Positions 25,301 through 37,045 of a stretch of 64,000 bases of DNA are shown one piece after another. The DNA comes from Ectocarpus siliculosus (Eukaryota > Sar > Phaeophyceae > Ectocarpales > Ectocarpaceae). Under the pieces are notes generated by a model. The model was not told the DNA's origin and did no database searches. It worked only from the letters and a program-made list of their open reading frames with translations. The stretch is taken from positions 4,243,546-4,307,545 of the forward strand of contig FN649740.1 of NCBI GenBank assembly GCA_000310025.1, given 5' to 3'. The translations under genes and the position numbers were made by a program. Every line of letters starts with the position of its first letter. Within the stretch, counting starts at the first letter, position 1.

Positions 25301-28300
25301 GAATCAGGGTCAGCGACATCACGAGCTCGTTCTCGGCGCACCCCTGGAAGTAGTGGAACATGGCGCCGATGGCACAGAGCGAGCCGGTGTAGAGCACCCC
25401 GCTGGCCGTCAGCAGGGCGCAAAGGTATGGCTTGGCCTCCTCGCTGTCGTCGCCGTGCTCGCTCGCCTTCTCCACCAGACCATCGTTGATCCTGGGTGGG
25501 GGGGGGGGGGGGGTTGATGGTGGTTTCGGCGAATGCGGTGTTTGCTGCTGGTGCGGGATGTTCGAAAAATGACGTCCGTGATCGACAGATATCTCGTGCA
25601 TAGCACACCAGTGACGGAGGCGAGACTGCGAGGCATGTCGTTCACCTCCCGACAACGTATGCATTAGACGTGGATACCTTCGAAGACAATTTAAATAGCA
25701 ATCCGCGCCTACTGCATGATGGGTCAAAGACAAGGTACCGATACCATGCTTCTCTCTGACACATGCCCAGCCACCAAACAGACAGACGAGTCCAAAAAGC
25801 GTTTTACCACCATCCCCACGGCACGGACAAACGATGCCGAATGAGTACGATCAAGAGCAAAAAAATGAACTAACAAAGGCTGGCAATAGCAATGCATGCG
25901 ACCGTCTAGCTGGCCGCAAACCCGAACAAATATATTCACACGCACCGGCCATGACCATCCGCTGTTTCCGACGCCGCCTCTTTAGGCCTATCATTTTCAG
26001 GTGCGGGGTAGCCGGAAGAACGCGCGAAGATATACAAACACCCTCGACAAAACACACCTACCCAATTTTCAGCAAGCACGGACGGACGGACGGACGTACC
26101 TGTAGGCCAGGTCGATGAGGACAATCTGCTGCATTATCGTGAAGATGAAGGCGCCTATCCTCGCCACCCACACGTAACCGCTCGTGTCGAAAACGTCGTT
26201 CGTGATGAACAGCGTCGCGATCATCAGCACCGCCCACAGCATGAACTTGAAACCCCAGAAGCCGTGGTTGAACACCGGAGAGCAGCACGCGCACAGGGCC
26301 ATCAACGCGAAGAACACCTGCGAATGTTCCACCGGCCAACACACGCACCGCGATCGATGGGAGGCGGTACGTGAAACGTCTGTGCCTTTGAGCGCACAAT
26401 GTTTGATGCAGAGCTCACAGCAGTCCCGCCAAATGGCACAGGTCGATCGTCGGCAGCGATATGAAATTTTTCGCAGGCTAGTTACGAGCCCACGCACAGA
26501 CCCAGAGCGACCAACCATCCTACGCTAATATGGCCAATATTTGTCTGAAAACGACACTAGAATCCATCGCGAAAACAAGTTCAGAACACCGACTCCCTAC
26601 CAGAGAGCCTGATTGGGGCCTCATGGTATTGGAGCAACAAGGGGACTGATTCAAATATCGATTTCTCACGGAAAACAGCTCTCAGCCCCGTCGGATCCTC
26701 GGTCCTTTCAACGCATACATGGCTGGGGCACACGCCCTGATACTGAAGCTGATGCATTGGCGCTTCGACTTCGCTGGCCGAATCCATTTGCCTACGGAAG
26801 CCAAATTTGAGAGGTCGGCATTGGTACATGAATTCGTCCGTCACGCCGCCTCAAGAAATTCCGAGCAAAAACAAGATGGACTGATCCTTTCGTCAACACG
26901 TGCTGCTACTTGACTTGTTCAGCCCTCGGTGGAAATAATAAACTCCAGAGGTGGATGTGAGAAGAAATATCGAACCGCAGTGTGACGACTATTCCTCCCT
27001 CCGCAGCCTCTTTAGGGCATCCGCGGACAGCAATCTATCTCACCGCATCCACGAAGCTGACCCGGTAGACGGCGGTGTTTCCGATGCACACGTCCGTGAA
27101 CTCTTCCGAGTAGGCCTCGTCGTCACAACTGCAGGCAGAACGAGACATTTTAGGTGTGACGAGTTCATATTTCGAAGAGGAAAATACATGGTATGGGAGG
27201 AAGAAAAAGAAACGGAATGGTATCTACACAGCTTCTTGTGGGAGCACGCGAACTTGAACCAATCACACTCGGGTATTGTCGGGTCAGCAACTTCGTTTTT
27301 TCCCAACGCGCACGATAACCCCACGGTACCAAACCTTGGGCACGGGGTGGAGCAGAAAACTACCTCCCGCCCGCATTGCTATCGCTGTTGCTTCCTCCTG
27401 CAAAAAGTTATCGATGGAACATCACACCCGTGGCGGTCGAAAACACCGAACTTGCACTAGCCGCTCATGGCCGTTGACATTCGTGCGTCAACACAAAATG
27501 TTTTTCCCGGGGCCTTCGGCAACTCACGGAGGCAGACTTGGGCATTGCCCAACAGCCCATGGCATCGCCTCCTTCCGGATGCCATGCATGAGGCAACTCG
27601 TCTAGTTTCGTCGAGATACCGATGAACACGGTGCCTTCCAATCGAAGCTGGAGAGGGGGTCTACGCGTGTCGTAGGGGTAGGCGTTTGACGCGGATTGGC
27701 GGCGGCGCGAAACTATTGTTCGACTTGTTGCGAGAAAGGTTCGTAAACGTTTGGTCCAGATCGCACGATTTTTGTCAAAAGCAAGAGTATCCAAACTTTT
27801 TGCGCAACTTTTTCCTCTCAGAAGGAGCGTACACGAGAAAAGTTGCGATAAAAAATTGCAAACTTTTAACTTTTCTCGTAACTCTATGCTCCCAAAAATG
27901 CGGTGTTAGGACACACACATGGCGTGCCAGCAAACTGATACCCATGCCCCCGGATAGTGCTGAGAAAGTCAGAGGTTGTGCGAGGCAAGGGGGTTTACTC
28001 GAAGTTCCAAGTATCGATAACCACCACGTACGCCCTAGGCATTAGAGTACTCTGGGACGCGTTGGTCCAACGCTGGCTCAGAGCCGAGGTGAAATAGCGG
28101 CACGCCGCCACCTTCACCATGGCCGCCGTCGACACTGCTTTCACTCTGTTGATCTTGTTCCAACCGCTTTGTCGCGGAAATTGCAGCCTTCATCGCTGTG
28201 GCTATGGTCTCTTGGTGTCCTAAAAAACACATCCCACCACGGGTCCCAACGACAAAAAAAAAAAAAACACGGAATCGGAGTCGAACGCCGCGCTAGAGGC

Positions 28301-30781
28301 AACGTCGTAGCCAGTGCTGGCGGCTGCAGAGTCAGAAAAAAAAAATCTCACCCGTCGTTCCACCAGTCGAAGCCGTCGAATAACTGGTACCACCAGTATT
28401 GCCCCGCCACCGCAAGAACCACGGAGATGAGCATGATGGTGAGCGCCCTCACGCGGCCCACCAGAGGAGCGTTGGCGCCATCGCCGCCCCCGCTGTTCGT
28501 GCAGCTGCCGCACGAGAACGCAACGTACATACGTTGATTAAAAAGTCAAACTGGCACCACAAGGGGAAACACCGCCAGATGAACATATAACACAGAATAT
28601 GGAACAAGTTGTGTATTCTCGAAATGGGATGCAATGATTCCATTGACAAAGACCTGGAGAGAAGATCCAACAAGGAAATCGACCCTCGCCACCGATTCGG
28701 CGCCGGACAGCATGGACGCAATCTACAGCGTGGCCACCGTGGTCAACGATCAGGGTGTCCGCAAGCGGTTTCGGCGCCGGACAGCATGGACGCAATCTAC
28801 AGCGTGGCCACCGTGGTCAACGATCAGGGTGTCCGCAAGCGACTTCCCGGCAAGATTGCCGCAGCCGCTGGGCCGCGCGGGGCGGACACCCTGGCTCTCG
28901 ATGACTGCCTCCGTGTGTCGTACATGCTAACGAACCTGTCGGACCCGGTCGCCCTCGTCAACCGCCGGCACCGGCGGTTGCCGGCGGTTGACGAGCGACC
29001 GGGCCCGACAAGTTCATCGCCTCGGGGCGGTCCGTTAGCATGTGCCAGATACGGAGGCAGCCATCGAAAAGCCAGGGTGTCGGCCCCACGCGGCCCGGCG
29101 GCTGCGGCAATCTTGCCGGGAAGCCGCTTGCGGACACCCTGATCGTTGACCACGGTGGCCACGCTGTAAATTGCGTCCATTCTGTCCGGCGCCGAAGCGG
29201 TGGCGAGGTCGATGTCGAGGAGGGCGCTACTCATGATGCCGAAGAGGGAAGAGCGGAGGAGCGGAGGAGCGGAGAGAAGAAATAGAAGCAGAGAAACCGG
29301 GAAAACACGCTGCTGCTGAACAGAACACGTAGGGAGAAAGGGATACCCACACGAGAGGCGACGTGCGCACCGCCCTGCATGTGCGCTGCGACTGAACGGC
29401 CTCAACCGGTGCTCCCTGTTATCTTTCTGTTTTCCTGTCTTCCTGTCGAAGCAGGGTGCCACAGTGAAAAGTGAGAGCGGACCTCGTCCTCTAATAATGT
29501 TGGCTCTTTGTTGCGCGACATATCTGGAAAGATTGCATCTCTTTCCACCTTGGTTCTTGATAATACAGGTAGGATCGAGGCTCTGAACTTTGTCGATAGC
29601 GCAGGCTCACGACAGCTCTATGCATGCACAAACTGAATCCTCAAAAGTTATTAGTGCTTAGGGCTTGGAATGAAAATGGATACACCAACACAATATGGTG
29701 GTTCCGATAGTTGATGGTGACCCATGTACTGTAGTTACCATGGTCTTCTAGATGTGGAGTGGTGGAACTTGGCCGAAATATTCAGAAAGAATCGCTGCGA
29801 GAATCTCGGGATGATTCCGCCTCACGACCGCAATTTTACGAAAGTCGCCCGGAGGCTCAAGCCAAGACACATGTGATACATGGCGTTTCCGCACAATACA
29901 ACATCGGATCTGGGTACCTGTTGTCATCTTATGTTCTTGAGTTTGCGTATGTAGACTTCTCGGAGGCTCAATGTCTTACCTGTACAGCAGTATTCTCAAG
30001 TCCGTACGTTGAGCGCCTTCTGTACTCACAGGAAAACAAGTACCATCCCATATGCATACACACGCGGTGCAGATGTTTGGTCTAATTGCGTGAGGTGATG
30101 CAAATGTGCATAGAATCATCCTTGGGAGAGGACAAAAGCGAGCAGGCATCTGTAGAAAAATACTTCTTAAAAATAAAAAAATACAAAAATACAGCTCTCT
30201 AAATGATATGTAGACTAGAATTGCTGCCGACTGCTGTAGAATTTCATAATATCTGCCGCACTTTCCTGAGAAGTGTAAACATAGCACGTGCTCATTCGTC
30301 TTTGCGGTAGAGTGTGTACGTTCGAAATTGGGATGCGCTAGCTCCTTGTTCGTGCCCGTCCAACTCCCTCTGGTCGGTGTGGCGCACAGACCTACAGGAG
30401 GAGAGGGTGGTGCGAGAATACAATTAGTTCCCGATACACCAAAATGTCTGCACACGCTGAAAGAAGCATTTCTCCTCGGTCCCGTGCGTTAAACCACGTT
30501 ATTGTGAAAGCTAGAGATCAAATTCCTGGCCCTATTGAGAGCTGCTGTGCGAGTCGTTGGACATGCATTCCGCAGTCTGCTGGTGCCTTCGCTATACATT
30601 CAACGCTGCGGACCGTCCTTGCGATGTGCGCATCTGACATCGGCCCGGTAAACAACCCGGCGGTCTACATCATCATTGTCCGAACCTCAGCAGAGGAAAC
30701 TCACCATCCCAAGCAACTGCAGCAGATGCTGGCGACACTGACGCATGTCTGGCACGCCGCACAGGCGAGACAGGCACCCAT
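22341..30781 (-). CDS. SERINC: SERINC/TMS1-family multipass membrane protein, 9 exons
   Basis: Serine-incorporator family protein (PF03348 type), 467 residues, a normal length. The family has 10-11 membrane segments, sits in plasma or endosomal membrane, and is linked to serine-derived lipids or lipid scrambling. Exons on the minus strand: 30781-30705, 28504-28352, 27128-27044, 26317-26100, 25491-25293, 24901-24708, 24169-24112, 23831-23628, 22556-22341; every junction is phase-consistent. Diagnostic pieces are the Cys-rich start MGACLACAACQTCVSV continuing into CSCLGCCTNS across the first intron, then GNTAVYRVSF, FWGFKFMLW, VLIDLAYR, SKTPTSSCNP, a Pro/Gly/Ala-rich cytosolic loop (exons 7-8), and the C-terminal LTNWG...YAWTLVAPLVFPDRDFS. 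The 77-nt first exon was found from the N-terminal Cys signature and its strong donor GTGAGT. An in-frame ATG at 28530 would give a shorter protein lacking the Cys-rich tip and is judged not to be the start. Confidence 0.95.
27802..27879. repeat. Nested short inverted repeats in SERINC intron 2
   Basis: CGAGAAAAGTT (27834-27844) pairs perfectly with AACTTTTCTCG (27869-27879). GAGAAAAGTTGCG also pairs with an upstream GCGCAAC...CTCTC segment (27802-27819). This makes two alternative hairpins in an AT-rich island within the intron. No gene function is implied. Confidence 0.7.
28674..29220. repeat. Large imperfect palindrome (inverted repeat) in SERINC intron 1
   Basis: The left arm, about 28770-28968, is the near-complement of the right arm, about 28982-29196. 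A short spacer near 28969-28981 separates them, and weaker arm homology extends about 20 bp further on each side. Differences between arms are scattered substitutions and a few indels: the right arm has an extra block of about 17 bp near 29010-29035 and an extra T near 29068. Both arms encode, in outward-to-inward orientation, the peptide DAIYSVATVVNDQGVRKRLP. A transcript of either strand could fold into a long hairpin. No terminal repeats or transposase were seen. Confidence 0.93.
28696..28841 (+). repeat. 72-bp direct duplication at the outer end of the left palindrome arm
   Basis: The block 28696-28767 (starting TTCGGCGCCGGACAGCATGG and ending CCGCAAGCG) is repeated at 28770-28841 with no difference that I can see and a 2-nt gap. 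The right arm carries only one copy, so the duplication is later than, or separate from, the inversion. The near-identity suggests a recent event. Confidence 0.93.
28824..29235 (-). pseudogene. Unrecognised open frame in the right palindrome arm
   Basis: On the minus strand an ATG at about 29235 opens a frame starting MSSALLDIDLATASAPDR and continuing DAIYSVATVVNDQGVRKRLP. It runs through the whole palindrome. The left arm encodes the same peptide on the plus strand and continues as TLALDDCLRVSYMLTNLSD, whereas the right arm has an extra T after TLA and shifts frame there. I read this as a gene fragment present in two opposed copies, at least one of them frameshifted. No family is recognised. 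It lies in SERINC intron 1 in the sense orientation but has no good splice donor, so it is unlikely to be a SERINC exon. Confidence 0.45.
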
Positions 30782-33048
30782 GTTTGCCTCCTGTTTCCGG
30801 TTCTCTCTCGCTCTCCCTCCTCTCTGAGCTTAGCTCGCTCTTGTCTGGGTTTTAGAGCAAGTCCCCGGCCGCTGCTGTCACCGCACCGTCCCTTCCCCCT
30901 TGCAAACCCAGTAGACGGCACCCTTCCGAACCTTTTGGCAGGAACTACACCAGTCAGCAGGTACCAAGATCAGCCAGTCGAGCAGAGTCAACAGCACAGC
31001 ACGCAGCAGCGTAGAAAGAGAGGCAGCGGCTTCAGGAGTACGCCCCAAGGCCCTCAACAACTTGTAAACCGTTTCTCAAAATTTTGGAGAACCGTCTGCA
31101 GATCGATCCGCGTTCGAAATTATTGGTGGGTACCTTGATTATGCGGAACCCCCGCGGCGGCGATGCGCCGAGCGGGTCAGGGGTGGTGCATCAGGTTCTT
31201 GTGCTGCATCAGGTTCTTGATGCAACTCGTCCTTCTTGTGGTGCCTGGCCAGGTAGCAAACCAGGAACGCCATTTTTTCATAAGGTAAGTCGGCGAATAA
31301 GTCGAGGGGGCAGTGCTTGCGGCAGTCCAGCTAGCTGGACGGAAACTACGTTGTAGTCGGGTCAATTTTGCGGAACGTGGACCTTCCTTCGTCTCTGTCT
31401 CTCTTGGCACATGCATGGACTTCATGATATTGTAGCGCACAACAGGGGTTGACACTGATAGATTCGGTAAAGTGTTCTAGCACACCATGAAATGAACCAG
31501 TGGTGCGTCTCCACGGTATCCCTCAAAATCTATGCCCTCTCCCCATTTGTTGTGTTACCGGCGGTTGGGCATCTAGGACGTAGTGCAATGAATAGTTCCA
31601 CCGCCTGTCAGAAATCTGCACAAATGTGAAGTTCATTTCCTGTCACACCTGTGAATCTCTTCTGACAGATGTTGTTGTCGCCCTCACACTCCTTCATTCC
31701 TTCACTACAACTGTTCGACCGTCGAGAGGACTTATTTTATCCCCCGTGTGGGTGTTATCCTCGCCGGCGAATCACAGGAAAATATCAATGATCGTGTATG
31801 CCTCCAAGCATGAGCAATTAAGTTATTTTCTTGTACGCTATCAACGGCGTGTACACGCTCTCTGTGTGACAACTCGAGCGATGGCGCACGGGCGTGGCAT
31901 CATTCGAATTTGCCCCCAGTCACTAGGATACGATAGCACTCCGTAGGGGTGGAACTGTATTTTGATTCATGCGAAGTCCATTACACCCCGTATTGTGCGA
32001 TAGACCCTCGTATCCTCGTATACCATCACGTGCCTGATGGGTGCAGGCACAATCAGGGCCGCAGCTTATGCAGAACCTATATTGTAGTACCGCCGTTCTC
32101 GCCTCTCGAACTGACTCACTTTATTTCCGTTGGGTTCCCCCAATATCCAGAACGTGTGCCCTTGTTTTGAATGTCCCCCGCGAAAATGCGAGAAGGCCAG
32201 GACGTTCACGTCACATGGCTGATATTTGAATGCCATCTCCGACGCTTTGTCGGCAGCATGCCTCTTGACCCGTGACGGCGATGCCCTCAAGTTTGGAACG
32301 CGCATATCGCTTGTCTTCTTTTTGGGATGAAAGTTACACCTTTCGCTCGACCTTGCTGCCGACAGCAGTAGTGGCTTCGTCTGTTGCGGACGGCGAGGGA
32401 TGACACCCACCGCCGCCCATCCGTACGGAGTTTTGCCCTCTCTCCGTTTGATCCGGGTATCATTCGATTCGCAAATTTTTTTCGATGGTGGCATGCACAA
32501 GCACAGCAGGGGACAGGCGAAGCTGGGGGTGCGTTTTGTCCACGGCGGTACTGTGGCTGCGTTTGTGGCAGTGCTTGCACAAGCAGCCACCACGGCTGAA
32601 CGTGGAAATGATTTGACTGGTTGTCACTTGATGGACTGCCCCCTTCGTCATGCCTTTCTCCCGCGTTCCACCCCAAATCGACTCTCTCTTGCAAATATGA
32701 TTCGTAGAACACAACCCTAACCAACCAAAGTACAAATAGGGACCCGCCATCTTCACATAATGGCCCTAGCAGGCCACCGATGTGTTGGCAACCACAATAC
32801 GAGTTGACTGTGCCGCACGAATGGGTTTACCTGGCGCAAGCAGATGCAGGCATGCGTCAAGCTCGGGTCGCGCAACGAGATCCTCCGCGACCTACCTACG
32901 TGGCGATATCTTGCCTGTTTCCCAAAGAGTCTCACCTCCAGCAATTTGCCCATTCCGCCACCGCTTTTTGCCCTCCCAAACATGTAGCACAAACGCCAGG
33001 GCAGGAGGAAGAAGTGCGGGCTAAGAATAAGAGGACGTTGTTAACGCC
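30782..33048. other. Divergent intergenic region between SERINC and the C2 gene
   Basis: This 2.27-kb region should hold the promoters of both genes. No clear TATA box was identified. A 175-codon minus-strand frame (32066-32593), whose second half reads AADKASEMAFKYQPCDVNVL then AFSHFRGGHSKQG, looks somewhat protein-like but has no recognised domain; it may be a gene remnant. Confidence 0.4.
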
Positions 33049-36000
33049 ATGCCGGACCTGAGCGATTTCGGCGGGCTGGGCGGCATTAGCGGGGCCGCCG
33101 GGGGCCTTGGCGCACTCGCGTCTCTCGCGGGGAGCGGCGGTCGTTCGCACGGTGGAGGCGGAGGGCTCGGAAACCTGGGCGGGCTGGGCGCGATGGGACT
33201 GCTCGCAGGTATGGCGGGCGGCGCTGCGGCCGGCGGAGGGCGCCGCAACAACCACCACCACCGGAACAACCACTGCGGCGGTGGGGGATACCACCACGGC
33301 CACGGCGAGTGTTTTACAGTATTCTCTTTTTGTTTGTGTGGTCTCTCCGCTTGCTACGCCGCTCTGCTCTTGTTCCGCTGTTCGAGTCGGATTCTGACCA
33401 CCGTGTCTGCGCTCCTGGTGTTCTTGTTCTGGTTGGTATTGTCTCTATGTTTCAATCCGGGTCCCGTCTCTGCTGGGTATCTTCAAACGTCTGTGCCGGT
33501 CAAACGGACACAGACGCCTTCCACGAGCACAGGGAACATACTCGGAATAGTCAGTCAACTTCATGATGTTCAAAGCAAGAATAAGGTGGGGGCCATGCCT
33601 AACGTAGTGTGTGCTTGCAAATACGGGTTTCGTGGAGGCCTCCTCGATACGGCAAGCACAGGGCACTAAAAGCACGTGCTCAAGCCGTGGAAGCACGCTG
33701 CAATGCTGACGATTGGTCACGAATATTATGCCCGTGGATAAAGATGGAACTGCGAAGCTCGCCGGCTTCATCGTGGTTAGTTTTCCAAGGTCTCAAACTT
33801 CTTGAATCCAAATGGCTCATGCAAGTCCGGCAGCAACGTCTCGGTATCAGAACTTGTGGTTCTAAGCATCGACGCAAGCAGCGAATTTGTCCAGGCAACA
33901 CGGGTAGCCTTGGCTTCGGCCATAGCGGGGGCCAGCACCAGCGGATCGGCGTGCGCGCCGGGGGGTGGGGAGAAACAAAGTAACTCCAGCCAAGAGTTGG
34001 CAAAACACCTCGACCACGAAATCCACACAGCACCAAGGAGTCCGCCTGCAATGCTGGAACAATTCATTGAGATCACGCACGCGCGTCGGGAGAATCGTCC
34101 CAAAACGTTTTAGTAAGACCTCTACCCGTGACTTGCATTCGGGGGACAGGGTGACGACCTGCATGAGTGCGCCGGGGATGTACCACTCCATACAATGTAT
34201 GGCAACAACATAAGGTGGTAGATGCTGTGCTAGTTGGATACTGCAAGAATGATGCTGGGCTTTGTTGTCTATCTTTATGGCCTGTGAGTACTGCAGCATA
34301 TCAGCACGTTCAAAAACAGCTTCACCGTGTAGGCAAATGCCACCAGGCGCACCCACCTAGACGGAGCCACGACTATTAGCAGCACATGTGCATGTATGCA
34401 TGTATGCATGAATGAGGAATACCAGAATACATATGCTGGCCCCCCCAGTCCCTACAATCCTCAAAGCTCACCTGCAGACCAGCTCTGTGTACTTGTTTGC
34501 GCATCGAACGCCACCGCGGTGTGTATGCGGGTGCGGGTTCGCGCGCGCTAATATCATACGCAATCTCTAAACACGACAGGCGGGCACGGGGGTTTCGGTG
34601 GCGGCGGAGGCTTCGGCCACCACGGCGTCGGGGGCGGCTACCACTACGGCCCGGGAGGGTTCGGGGTAGGCCTCGGCGGCATGGGGATGGGAATGGGCGG
34701 CGGTTACGGTATGGGGGGGATGGGCGGGTACCGCGGCTACGGCGGCGGCCACCACGGCTACCGCGGCTCGGCCATGAGGCTGCCTTGGATGGGGGTGCTG
34801 GCGGCGACGGCGGTGGCCGGCGGCGCGGCGGCGGCGTACCCCAGGGGCGCCAGGAGCCAGGTCACGTGGAAGGAGGGGAGCAAGCAGGTGTCCGCGCAGG
34901 TGTGTGGGTGACCTGCCGACGAAATTGACGGGACATTTGTTTTTCGGGGACGGGGGTGTACTGAAGGCTAACGCATGCCGCAGTCGTTAGACCATGGCGA
35001 GGGGTGTGTGTGTTTTTTTTTGTCAATGGGGTTGTCTCTGCTAACTTCAGGACTGGACCGCGGCACAGGGCTTGCGCTCTTTTTGGGTGTCTCTGGAGGT
35101 TGTTGTTTCTCGCCGACACGGAACAACGCCACGCAACACGGGCAGCTCCCGCCAGACCACCACTGGTTCTGTCGCAAGCATGTGTAGCTCGCGCGCCCTG
35201 GTCTACTTGCCACCCTTTTGTCCAATGTCTTCGCTATTCCCTCGCACGCGTGTCTGCGCGCGCGCTTAGGTCGGAGGCTTGACGGTCAACGTGGCCTGTG
35301 CTCAAAACCTGAAGAGCGTGTCGACCATGAGCACCCAAGACCCGTACGTCAAGGCCAAGCTTCTCGTCGACGGATACCAGGTTGGTGACATTTTTGCCGA
35401 GTCGCGGCTGTTCAGGCAACGGAGTGGTTCATTCAAGGTTCATTCAAGGCAATGAATCTGGACACTGTGCTTATATTTTTTGGCTGCAAAGGCGAAGCAA
35501 GGGCTAGTCGAACTGCGACATCTGTGCCGGCAAACTCTATTGTAGAGGCGCATATGACAAGAACTTAACCCCGAGCGGTCGCTCGCACGTTGGAAGTGGC
35601 TCCAAATCGAGACGACGGGGCGGGGTCTCCCCATTCTACCACACGGCAAAAGGTGTCAAGGCAGAGTGTCCGGACTTGTCATATGAACTTGTCCATGTTT
35701 TGCGGACACCCCCCGGCGCGCCTCCTTGTCATCTTATGCCCACCTTTCGCAAAAGATCTCCGAGGTGAAGAGCGGGACGCACAACAACGGCGGCCGGAAC
35801 CCCAGCTGGGCGAGGAGGAACAACTTCTTCACCTTCTACGTGCCTTCGAACGTTCCGCTGCGGAAGCTGGCGGTCGTGCTGGAGATATACGACTACAACA
35901 CCATGTCCGCCGACAAGATGATCGGCACGTGCGGGAAGATTCCTCTCCAGGGGGTGAGTCATCCGTAAGAGAGAAGGGAGATGCGCTATTTGTCTGAGTT

Positions 36001-37011
36001 GCGATCCCTTCGGACCGCTCGGATGCACGTTGTTTTTTGGGTGTTGTTTTGTGTTTCGATTTTTTTTCGGCATTCACTCTGAACGCGCGCGTGCGGGTTC
36101 GATTGTGTTGTACATGTGAGGCACGTTTGCGTGTACCGTTGTTCGTTTTGCTGGAATCTTTCGTTCATTTTGCCAAAACGCCGCCCCTCGACCGCCTGCG
36201 TCTTGCTTTTTTCGTTTCCCAAAGAAAGCGCTTGGCAGCTTCCCGGTCAGGCCACCGCTTCCGCGCCGTCCAATATTTGACAGCTTTATTCTCCCTTCAC
36301 AGGCTAATGTGGCTGTGCCAGTGGAATCGGCCAATGTCCTCCTTGCTTCCCCATCGTGGGCACAGCGCTTGAATGTTTGGTTTTGGTGGAGATATTGGGT
36401 GGGATGATGCGGTAATGTACACAGGGACGAGCATGTCTCGTTCGGCACACGCAAATCAGCTCTGCCCATCTCGACCTTCTTCGGAAACCATCTTCGGGTT
36501 TGACATGTTCTCCCCTCCCCCCCCCCGGGCGTCCATGTTTGTTGCTTTTTCTGGCAGATCGCAGACGGGAAGATGCGGTGGTGGACCGTCACGAGCGGGG
36601 GGCAGCTGCAGGCCTCTGTCTTCTCCGACGTGAAGTTTAACAGCACCAAGGCATCCAAGTCCGGTGGTCAGAAGCAGCACCAGAAGAAGAGCAAGCCCAA
36701 GAAAAAGAAAAAGAGCAAGACCAAGTACCACTACGGCGGCGGCGGCGGCGGAAGCCGGAACGAGTACAACAACTACGTGAGTAGATTTGCTCGCACTGAG
36801 TGTAGCGTTGGTCCTAGCATGCGGCATGGAAGGTCATTCGTGTCGGCTGCGGTTTGTTCCGAAGACGTGTGTACGCGGTACAACGTACGCCGTTTCTTCG
36901 CCTGATTTGCGTCCGAACAGGTAAACGGCATGAACAACGCCGGCCGGAACCACGAGGTGCTGCCGTACGAGGCCTGGGCCAACGGCCGATACAGGGACAA
37001 CCGCAGGAGGG

Positions 37012-37045
<34 letters not shown>

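Noticed and set aside
28352-28530. ATG at 28530 as the SERINC start
   Set aside because: The exon at 30781-30705 supplies the family's Cys-rich N-terminus and joins in phase at 28504, making 28530 part of the intron.
28609-29142. 177-codon plus-strand open frame across the palindrome
   Set aside because: It reads through both arms of an inverted repeat, so its second half is antisense to its first; it cannot represent one ancestral protein.
34497-34928. 143-codon Arg/Gly-rich plus-strand open frame
   Set aside because: It is a shifted frame of C2-gene exon 2; the Gly/His frame continues in phase from exon 1 and into the C2 domain.
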